Shown in pieces: positions 57,478-64,000 of a stretch of 64,000 nucleotides of DNA. Each line of letters begins with the position of its first letter. Position 1 is the stretch's first letter. A program made the translations under genes and the position numbers. The notes beneath the pieces were generated by a model. That model searched no databases. It saw only the letters and a program-made list of their open reading frames with translations, and was not told the origin of the DNA. Source of the stretch: Ramlibacter sp. (GTDB lineage: Bacteria; Pseudomonadota; Gammaproteobacteria; Burkholderiales; Burkholderiaceae_C); assembly GCA_019635415.1 (NCBI GenBank), contig JAHBZN010000001.1, forward strand, positions 434,001-498,000. The letters run 5' to 3'.

Positions 57478-59577
57478 ATGGACTTGGTGATGGCTGTCAG
57501 ATTTCGACCTGCACTCCTAATTTTCGCGATAGTTGCCGTGGGAGGTGTTTCGCCCTGCGTAGCGGAGCCGATGGGCATCTCGACCCAGGGAGTGACGGGC
57601 GGATTGATTGTGCCTTCGGCGTATGTTTTGCCGGAAGGTGATGTGGCGCTCACGCGTGGCAATTACGCTGAACCGCAACTGGGCGCCTTCAGTCAGCGGC
57701 GCAATTACAGCCTGGGTATTGGCCTGCTGCCCAACGTCGAACTGTTTGGCCGGTTTGCAGACTTTCAAAATCCGCTGCCCGGTTCGACGATTAATGGGCC
57801 GAGGGATCTTTCCGCCAACATCAAGCTCAAACTCCCCTCATTTTGGCGCGGGCAGCCACACGTGGCACTGGGTTTGAATGATATCAGTGGCGGGGCGTCC
57901 TTCTTCAAGTCGAAATACGCTGTAGTCAGCGATGAGATCGGTCCTGTTCGCTGGTCTGCGGGCTACGCACTGGGTTCACATATTGTCGGTAATAGCGCCA
58001 ACGGCTATGCATTCAACGGCGCGTTCGGCGGGGTGGAATGGTCGCTGGGGCAAAGTGGCGTTTCCCTGCTGGCTGAATACGATGGGCAGCAGAAGCACGC
58101 GGGGATCCGGTACTCGTCGCCCGAGCTGGCTTTTCTGGGGCACGCCCGGCTGGTGGCGACGCTGCAGCGCTCCTCGGGGGCCACTAACAACGCCGGGCTC
58201 CCTGCCAGCCGCACCAGCGCAGCGCTGAGTCTGGTGATGCCATTGGAGGCCAATGCCAGGCGGCCTGCCAGCTTCAAACCCGATTTGGCCTTGGCGCCGA
58301 TGGAGGTTGGGCCTGGCACTGCGCCGGGCATGATCCCCACGTCAGAAGACCGGCAAGAGTCCTTGCTGCGGGCTCTGGTGTCTGCCGGTTTTGAACGGGT
58401 CAGGGTTGGGGTGTGGGGCAACAGCTTGTTGGTGGAGTACGAAAACCATCGCTACGAACAGACCGAGGCTGATGCGATTGGCTTGGTGCTGGGGCTGGCT
58501 GCCGAGAACGCGCCATCCGGAGTGCGCCGGATTTCCGCTGTCACCTTCAAGAGCGGACTTCGGCAGTACGAAACGTCGGTTGATGTGTCAGTTTATCGCG
58601 CTTTCCTGCGCGACGGCGACGCCAGCCAGGCGCGCACCAGCCTAGCAACAGACCGCTTTCCGGACTACCCCGAAGCGGAAGTCCACTGGCTTAGCCCGCA
58701 ACCCACGCGGCGTACGCCTGTGCGCGTGGAGATCAAGCCGGATATCAATTACACCGTGGGAACCGAGGTGGGGGCTTTTGACTATTCGCTGGCTGCCAAT
58801 GTGCAGGGTATCTTGCCCTTGTGGCGTGGGGCTGAACTGTACACGAGCTACATCCGTCGAGTATCGAATTCCGACAACTACGAGCCAGGATTTGCATTTT
58901 CCGGTTCTCGTCAGCGTAACGGCCTCAAGGTAGCCGCTGTCCAGCAGTCCTTCTGGCTGGGGTCACAGGTGTTTGCCAATGTGGGGGTGGGCCGCTACAA
59001 CTACGACGCCTATGGAGTTCAGGGCGAAGCGTCGCTCTTTGTGCCTGGAGGTGATGATGTGATTCGCCTCAGAGCCGGCGCCTACCAGCGCCAACCGGGG
59101 CAAACCAATGCCCAGCGGTTGCAGGCTTCGGGCAGCTACCGCTGGGCCTACTCGCCAAGCACGTGGTTGGAAGCCGGTTTGCAACAATACAGCGATGGAA
59201 CGCGGGGCCCTTCCTTTGTGCTGACCCGCTGGTTTGGTGACGTGGGAGCGCATTTGTTCTTCCGCAAGGGGGGCAATCGGCAGTTTGCTGGGCTGGAGAT
59301 TTCGATCCCGCTGACGCCGCGAAAAGGAATGGAGCCGGGTTTCATTCAGTTCACGGGTACACCGCAGTTCCAGCGTGGCATCAGGACACGGATCACGGGT
59401 GGCAGCACCGCCACCAATAATGTGGAACCAAACGCCGTGCGAGACATGCAACTGGACTACAACGCCGAGTTGCGCCAACTGAACGCCGGCCGAACCAGTC
59501 AACGGTACTTCATCAGCCAACTGCATCGCATGCGAGAGGCGTTTTATCTGTACGGTCGTGATTTGTTGCCGCGTTGA
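57478..59577 (+). CDS. YjbH-family outer-membrane exopolysaccharide protein
   Basis: 699 residues from ATG 57478; MAVRF at 57490 is an alternative. The signal peptide ends at VSPCVAEP. The start of the mature part, GISTQGVTGGLIVPSAYVLPEGDVA (split), is the YjbH family hallmark, followed by a long series of beta strands (FFKSKYAVVSDEIGPVRWSAG, IRRVSNSDNYEPGFAFSGSR) and a C-terminal barrel-like half. YjbH proteins are outer-membrane lipoprotein-like partners in EPS export of unknown mechanism. It is translationally close to wecA. Confidence 0.88.
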   Translation: MDLVMAVRFRPALLIFAIVAVGGVSPCVAEPMGISTQGVTGGLIVPSAYVLPEGDVALTRGNYAEPQLGAFSQRRNYSLGIGLLPNVELFGRFADFQNPLPGSTINGPRDLSANIKLKLPSFWRGQPHVALGLNDISGGASFFKSKYAVVSDEIGPVRWSAGYALGSHIVGNSANGYAFNGAFGGVEWSLGQSGVSLLAEYDGQQKHAGIRYSSPELAFLGHARLVATLQRSSGATNNAGLPASRTSAALSLVMPLEANARRPASFKPDLALAPMEVGPGTAPGMIPTSEDRQESLLRALVSAGFERVRVGVWGNSLLVEYENHRYEQTEADAIGLVLGLAAENAPSGVRRISAVTFKSGLRQYETSVDVSVYRAFLRDGDASQARTSLATDRFPDYPEAEVHWLSPQPTRRTPVRVEIKPDINYTVGTEVGAFDYSLAANVQGILPLWRGAELYTSYIRRVSNSDNYEPGFAFSGSRQRNGLKVAAVQQSFWLGSQVFANVGVGRYNYDAYGVQGEASLFVPGGDDVIRLRAGAYQRQPGQTNAQRLQASGSYRWAYSPSTWLEAGLQQYSDGTRGPSFVLTRWFGDVGAHLFFRKGGNRQFAGLEISIPLTPRKGMEPGFIQFTGTPQFQRGIRTRITGGSTATNNVEPNAVRDMQLDYNAELRQLNAGRTSQRYFISQLHRMREAFYLYGRDLLPR

Positions 59578-59728
59578 TACAAAACAACACCGGCGGTTTT
59601 GCGGAGTTTGCGTGCAGAATGAAAAGGGTATTTACGAGCCGCCGCCTTTCTTGTAACCTTTGGACACTGCGGGCTGGCGGGTGTTTTTTTGAATGCTGCG
59701 GCGTCCTGAATCGATGAAAGGGTTAATC

Positions 59729-60307
59729 ATGAAAAGCGTTAAATTTATTTGGGCTTCGGTTTTGAGTTCTGTGGTGTTGGTGGCGGGCCTCGCGGCCTGC
59801 GGCGGGAGCAGCGATCCGGTGCTGGTTGCGAGTTCCGATGTCACGGCGTCGCTTACAGCGAGCAATGGGGGCGCGCTTGTGGACACGACGCTGAGCTTCC
59901 CCAATGGCGTGGCCGATTTCGGCACCACGAGCACCACGACGCTGTCGATCGGTGGTTCCGCGACGAGCTCCACCCAAACGGCCACAATCTCCTCGGGCGG
60001 CAAAACGGCGACCGGTGACATGGGTTATGGCTCTTGCGTGTTCATCATCAAGACTTCTGACTTCGCGCCGGATTCCGCCTTGGGCACCGGCAAGAAGGTG
60101 ACCGTGACCCCTTGCGAAGTGACCGTGACCACGAAGGGCATTGTGGCTAACGGTGGTCAGGCGCTGACCAAGGTGAATATGACCTTGGGCAGCACTGAGG
60201 GGACTGGTCAGGTTCGTGTGAACATCACGGCTGATGGTGCTGTCAAAGTGGGTTCGAGTTCGTTTGCCAACATTATTCTGATTCCCACCACGGGCGGTGG
60301 CTCCTGA
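59729..60307 (+). CDS. Predicted lipoprotein, unknown function
   Basis: 192 residues from ATG 59729 with GAAAGGG upstream. The lipobox is LAAC|GG with Cys 24, followed by GSSDPV, so outer-membrane sorting is likely. The rest is Thr/Ser/Val-rich (TTSTTTLSIGGSATSSTQTA), with two further Cys (GSCVF, TPCEVTV), suggesting a disulfide-linked beta domain. I do not recognise the family. It has its own strong terminator and sits between the YjbH gene and galE, so a role in EPS attachment is only an inference. Confidence 0.85.
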   Translation: MKSVKFIWASVLSSVVLVAGLAACGGSSDPVLVASSDVTASLTASNGGALVDTTLSFPNGVADFGTTSTTTLSIGGSATSSTQTATISSGGKTATGDMGYGSCVFIIKTSDFAPDSALGTGKKVTVTPCEVTVTTKGIVANGGQALTKVNMTLGSTEGTGQVRVNITADGAVKVGSSSFANIILIPTTGGGS

Positions 60308-60327
60308 TCTAGGCTTGTGCCACACTC

Positions 60328-60357
60328 AAAACCCCGCTGATTCCAGCGGGGTTTTTT
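60328..60357 (+). terminator. Rho-independent terminator after the lipoprotein gene
   Basis: ACCCCGCTG / CAGCGGGGT (9-bp stem, 4-nt loop ATTC) preceded by AAA and followed by T6. It lies 12 bp before the galE start. Confidence 0.93.
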
Positions 60358-60371
60358 ATTGATGGGAGTGT

Positions 60372-61376
60372 GTGTTGACTATTCTTTTGACTGGCGGGGC
60401 AGGTTACATCGGCACGCATGCGGCAGTGGTGCTGCTGGCATCCGGATGCGACGTGGTGCTGCTGGACAACCTGTGCAACAGCCATAAGAGCGTTCTGACA
60501 AGGTTGCAGCAGATATCGGGGCGAGCAATTCCGCTGGTCGAGGCTGACGTCCGTGACACCGAACAGGTGGCCCAAGTGCTGCGCGAATACGCGTGTACGG
60601 CCGTTGTCCATTTTGCAGGGTTGAAGGCGGTTGGGGAGTCGGTTCAGAAGCCTGTGGACTATTACGCCAACAACGTCCAAGGCACCGTGAGTTTGCTCCA
60701 GGCGATGGGCCAGACGGGTGTGCGGAAACTGGTTTTCAGTTCGAGTGCCACGGTCTACGGTTCACCGCAGAGCCTGCCGCTGGACGAAAAACATCCCACG
60801 TCAGCGACCAACCCCTATGGCCGCAGCAAGCTGCATATCGAGGAGATCCTGGCGGATGTCTGTGTTTCCGATCCGGCTTGGCGCGTCGCCTGCTTGCGCT
60901 ATTTCAACCCGGTGGGGGCGCACGCATCGGGCTTGATTGGCGAAGACCCGCAAGGTATTCCCAACAACCTCATGCCTTATGTGGCCAAGGTGGCGTCGGG
61001 CGAGCTGCCGCGCCTTGGGGTCTTTGGCAACGACTATGACACCCCGGACGGCACGGGTGTGCGCGACTATATCCATGTGATGGACCTCGCGGAAGGGCAC
61101 CTGGCGGCATTGCGTTTTCTCCAACGCCATACCGGTTGGCATGCCTTCAACCTCGGAACGGGGCAGGGCTACAGTGTGCTGGACATGGTGCAAGCCTATG
61201 AGAGGGCCAGTGGGCAGCCCGTGCCTTACGACATCAAGCCACGCCGGGCAGGCGATGTGGCCAGCTGTTATGCCAACCCGGCCAAAGCTGCCGAGTTGTT
61301 GGGCTGGCGCGCAACGCGCGGGTTGGAAGAAATGTGCGAGAGTACTTACCGCTGGCAGTCGTTGGGTCGCGGTTGA
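60372..61376 (+). CDS. galE: UDP-glucose 4-epimerase
   Basis: 334 residues from GTG 60372 (GGGAG six bases before). NAD loop ILLTGGAGYIGTHAAV; active site SSSATVYGS and Y-x3-K in NPYGRSKLH; KPRRAGDVASCYANPAKA at the C-terminus. It interconverts UDP-Glc and UDP-Gal, or the GlcNAc forms. Its last 31 bp overlap the 3' end of the second manC on the other strand. Confidence 0.96.
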   Translation: MLTILLTGGAGYIGTHAAVVLLASGCDVVLLDNLCNSHKSVLTRLQQISGRAIPLVEADVRDTEQVAQVLREYACTAVVHFAGLKAVGESVQKPVDYYANNVQGTVSLLQAMGQTGVRKLVFSSSATVYGSPQSLPLDEKHPTSATNPYGRSKLHIEEILADVCVSDPAWRVACLRYFNPVGAHASGLIGEDPQGIPNNLMPYVAKVASGELPRLGVFGNDYDTPDGTGVRDYIHVMDLAEGHLAALRFLQRHTGWHAFNLGTGQGYSVLDMVQAYERASGQPVPYDIKPRRAGDVASCYANPAKAAELLGWRATRGLEEMCESTYRWQSLGRG

Positions 61377-62836
61377 AGCATGTCTCGACCATACTCGTCG
61401 CTGATCCGTATGATGTCGTCCTCACCCAGATAATCGCCCGACTGCACCTCGATGATTTCCAATGGTTCCGATCCTGGATTGCTGAGCCTGTGGGCTTCGC
61501 CGGGTGGAATGTAGGATGACTGATTTGCTGTCAATGTAGTGGTCTGGGTACCGCGGGTAATTTCTGCACATCCCTTCACGACGATCCAATGCTCGGCCCG
61601 GTGCTTGTGTTTCTGCAGGCTAAGGCTGGCGCCAGGCCGGACCCAAATCCGCTTGACCTTGAATTGAGGGCCTGTGTCCAAGACGTCATACCAGCCCCAG
61701 GGGCGATGCGTCTTGCGATGGGAAATGACTTCCGCACGACGCTGAATCTCCAACCCGGTTACCACGGCCTTGATGCTTTCGCTTGAAGCACGGTGCGTCA
61801 CCATGACGGCGTCTGGCGTTTCAACCACGATCAGATCCTGAACGCCGGCGGTACACACCAGTCTGCTTGAAGCGTGGACCAAGGTGTCTTTGGTGTCGCT
61901 CATCAGCACATCGCCTCGACTGGCGTTACCTTGCGAATCCTGAGACAGGTTGCTCCAAACCGCATCCCAAGATCCGAGGTCGCACCAACCGGCATCAAGC
62001 GGCACCATTTTCAAACTGAATTTGCTACCAGCACACCGCTCCATGACTGAGATGTCGATGGACTCAGCAGGGACAATCGCAAACTCCTCGTGGCCGGGTC
62101 GCGTGAACTCGGCAACACCAACGCGATCGGTGCTGCGATTTGCCCATGCCGTGCGAGTGGCTCGGGCGATGTCAGGTCGGAAGTGTTCCAGTGCGGCAAG
62201 CCAAACCGATGCCTTCAGCATGAACATGCCTGCATTCCAGAAATGGCCGCCTTCGACGAGATAGCGCTCCGCCACTGCCTTGGTCGGCTTCTCATGGAAG
62301 GCGATCACATCGAGTGCCCGCCGACTGAGCGAGGTGGCTTCGCCGGCTTTGATGTATCCGAAACCGGTTTCAGGCCGGTCAGGCGGGACACCAAGGACGA
62401 CAATGCCTCCCGAATTCGCTTCCCTGATCGCCCATTCTGTCGCCGAAAGGAATTGGTGCAACTCGGTGACCTGGTGATCAGCTGGTGTGACCACCAAAAG
62501 AGGGTCAGCGCCGGTCGCCTGAGCCGCAAGAGCTGCCAGGGTCAGGGCCGGTGCTGTGTTGCGTCCCGTCGGCTCCAGCAGTACGGGGCCACACTCGATG
62601 CGGGTTTCTCTAAGTTGCTCGCTCACCAGGAAACGGTGTTCCTCATTGGTGACGATGCAGGGCGGCGAAATCAGAAAGCTTTCACTGCGCAGTGCCATGA
62701 CCCTTTGGACCGTATTCTGGAACAGGCTCTGATTGCCCGTAAGGCAAAGAAACTGCTTTGGGAACCCCGCGCGGGACAGTGGCCACAACCGGGTGCCAAA
62801 GCCCCCACAAAGAATCACGGGAAGAATCGAAACCAT
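61346..62836 (-). CDS. manC: Mannose-1-phosphate guanylyltransferase / mannose-6-phosphate isomerase (copy 2)
   Basis: 496 residues from ATG 62836. The pyrophosphorylase loop is [20 protein letters not shown] (20 residues) and the cupin has SLQKHKHRAEHWIVVKG with QSSYIPPGEAHRLSNPG. Like copy 1 it makes GDP-mannose, but at 496 against 475 residues, and with many differences, it is a paralogue rather than a recent duplicate. It is a single gene that converges on galE. Confidence 0.95.
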   Translation of the reverse strand: MVSILPVILCGGFGTRLWPLSRAGFPKQFLCLTGNQSLFQNTVQRVMALRSESFLISPPCIVTNEEHRFLVSEQLRETRIECGPVLLEPTGRNTAPALTLAALAAQATGADPLLVVTPADHQVTELHQFLSATEWAIREANSGGIVVLGVPPDRPETGFGYIKAGEATSLSRRALDVIAFHEKPTKAVAERYLVEGGHFWNAGMFMLKASVWLAALEHFRPDIARATRTAWANRSTDRVGVAEFTRPGHEEFAIVPAESIDISVMERCAGSKFSLKMVPLDAGWCDLGSWDAVWSNLSQDSQGNASRGDVLMSDTKDTLVHASSRLVCTAGVQDLIVVETPDAVMVTHRASSESIKAVVTGLEIQRRAEVISHRKTHRPWGWYDVLDTGPQFKVKRIWVRPGASLSLQKHKHRAEHWIVVKGCAEITRGTQTTTLTANQSSYIPPGEAHRLSNPGSEPLEIIEVQSGDYLGEDDIIRISDEYGRDMLQPRPNDCQR

Positions 62837-62905
62837 GCGCTTAGGTTCCTTGACTTTGGCGCTGCGCGGGCCAAATACGGCGTGCAATTGTTGTTCGCGA
62901 AACGC

Positions 62906-62990
62906 TGGTGCCCGGGGCCGGAATCGAACCGGCACGGATTTCTCCGGGGGATTTTGAGTCCCCTGCGTCTACCAATTTCACCACCCGGGC
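62906..62990 (-). tRNA. tRNA-Leu (anticodon CAA)
   Basis: 85 nt with an encoded CCA (62906-62908 on the plus strand). Acceptor GCCCGGG pairs with CCCGGGC. The anticodon stem is GGGGA / TCCCC with loop CTCAAAA, giving anticodon CAA (reads UUG). The long variable arm CGGAGAAATCCG and the GGTTCGATTCC T-loop are those of a class II tRNA. A CATAAT -10 lies on the minus strand at 63017-63012, so its promoter is in front of, and partly inside, cysM. Confidence 0.96.
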
Positions 62991-63031
62991 TGGGAAGGAA
63001 GCGAGCCAGAAATTATGGCACAGTGAGGGCC

Positions 63032-63934
63032 ATGAATTACCCGACCATTGAAGACGCCATTGGAAAAACACCCTTGGTGGCGTTGCAGCGGATTGGCGCT
63101 GCGGACAACGCAAAACGTGGCAATGTGATCCTGGGCAAGCTGGAGGGCAACAATCCTGCCGGTTCGGTCAAGGACCGGCCCGCGTTGTCAATGATCAAGC
63201 GTGCCGAGGAGCGCGGTGACATCAAGCCCGGGGACACGCTCATCGAGGCCACCTCCGGAAACACCGGCATTGCACTGGCCATGGCCGCCGCCATCAAGGG
63301 CTATCGCATGGTGCTGATCATGCCCGAAGACCTGTCGGTGGAGCGCGCGCAGACCATGAAAGCGTTTGGCGCCGAACTGATGCTCACGCCCAAGAGTGGT
63401 GGCATGGAGTACGCGCGCGATCTGGCCGAGAACATGCAGCGCGAAGGCAAGGGGCGGGTGCTGGACCAGTTCGCCAACGCCGACAATCCCCGCATTCACT
63501 ATGAAACCACGGGCCCGGAAATCTGGGCCGACACGAAGGGCAGGATCACGCATTTCGTGAGTGCCATGGGCACTACTGGGACCATCACCGGTGTTTCGCG
63601 CTACCTCAAGGAAAAGAACCCGGCCATCAGGATCATTGGTGCTCAGCCGAGCGAGGGGTCGCGCATCCCCGGCATTCGCAAGTGGCCCCAGGAATACCTG
63701 CCCAAGATCTATGACTCGCAGTACGTCGACGAAATGGTCTACGTGAGCCAGGACGAGGCCGAGGAGATGTGCCGGCGCCTGGCACGAGAGGAAGGCATCT
63801 TTGCGGGCATTTCTGCGGCTGGCGCCTGCTGGGTAGCGCAGCAGATCGCCAGCCAGGTCGAAAAGGCCACTGTGGTGTTCGTGGTCTGCGATCGCGGCGA
63901 CCGGTACCTGTCCACCGGCGTGTTTCCGGCATGA
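63032..63934 (+). CDS. cysM: Cysteine synthase B (O-acetylserine sulfhydrylase B)
   Basis: 300 residues from ATG 63032. The PLP Lys is in NNPAGSVKDRPAL near residue 47, the substrate loop is EATSGNTGIALA, and the phosphate loop is SAMGTTGTITG. RIPGIRKWPQEYLPKIYD is typical of CysM rather than CysK. It makes cysteine from O-acetylserine and sulfide or thiosulfate. It is followed by a Nudix-type gene with an ATGA overlap. Confidence 0.96.
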   Translation: MNYPTIEDAIGKTPLVALQRIGAADNAKRGNVILGKLEGNNPAGSVKDRPALSMIKRAEERGDIKPGDTLIEATSGNTGIALAMAAAIKGYRMVLIMPEDLSVERAQTMKAFGAELMLTPKSGGMEYARDLAENMQREGKGRVLDQFANADNPRIHYETTGPEIWADTKGRITHFVSAMGTTGTITGVSRYLKEKNPAIRIIGAQPSEGSRIPGIRKWPQEYLPKIYDSQYVDEMVYVSQDEAEEMCRRLAREEGIFAGISAAGACWVAQQIASQVEKATVVFVVCDRGDRYLSTGVFPA

Positions 63935-64000
63935 GCACCCCGTACCAGTTCTGTCCCAGTTGCGCCACGCCGTTGCAACTGCTGGCCCAGATGGAGGATG
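63931..64000 (+). CDS. Start of a zinc-ribbon Nudix-type hydrolase (partial)
   Basis: Only 23 residues are in the window (MSTPYQFCPSCATPLQLLAQ...). The CPSC pair is the first half of a zinc ribbon, as found in NADH-pyrophosphatase-like Nudix proteins, but other zinc-ribbon proteins share this start. It overlaps cysM by ATGA. Confidence 0.6.
   Translation, partial: MSTPYQFCPSCATPLQLLAQMED

Overview
The window is 64 kb of GC-rich, densely packed chromosome from a betaproteobacterium, almost certainly Burkholderiales and most likely Comamonadaceae. The evidence is gene content and order: ileS-lspA, rpmB-rpmG, trxB / Crp-like / ftsK-lolA-rarA, a liv-type ABC operon, a Bug-family (TctC) binding protein, a YceH-purN pair and cysM. 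No insertion sequence, prophage, CRISPR array or rRNA was seen. One tRNA, tRNA-Leu(CAA), is present.

Positions 1-36,100 are mostly housekeeping. In order they hold a Na/Pi cotransporter (cut by the window edge), lspA-ileS-ribF, an HNH nuclease, two large secreted DUF11-type repeat proteins, two acyl-CoA dehydrogenases, YceH, purN, a DUF1653 protein, an RsmB-like methyltransferase and a fatty-acid desaturase. Next come a RidA/DUF2917 pair facing a MocR-type regulator, rpmB-rpmG, trxB, a Crp-like regulator, ftsK-lolA, a GNAT/membrane-protein pair, rarA, livHMGF, an outer-membrane beta-barrel protein, a ferredoxin-type reductase coupled to a TctC protein, and an SDR epimerase.

Positions 36,100-62,840 are an exopolysaccharide (EPS) or capsule locus. 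A long minus-strand run begins with an EPS-associated MarR-type regulator. It continues with tviB/wbpB-like genes, an LpxD-like acyltransferase, a fused WbpE-like aminotransferase-glycosyltransferase, FdtA- and FdtB-like genes, a methyltransferase, a glycosyltransferase, wzx, an AT-rich wzy, then gmd, fcl, a GT2 enzyme and manC. Diverging from the regulator on the plus strand are a large SLBB export protein, a Wzz/KpsE-like chain-length protein, a WecA-like initiating transferase and a YjbH protein. A lipoprotein, galE and a second manC follow. Together these predict a Wzx/Wzy-type polymer built from GDP-fucose, a UDP-2,3-diamino-uronate and a dTDP-3-amino-3,6-dideoxyhexose.

The most unusual items are the 800-residue aminotransferase-glycosyltransferase fusion with a possible internal start, the LpxD-like enzyme sitting where a WbpD acetyltransferase would be expected, a G8 tract that sets the C-terminus of one DUF11 protein, and a perfect 10-bp-stem hairpin in the divergent EPS control region. 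All functions are inferred from motifs and context. No database search was run.
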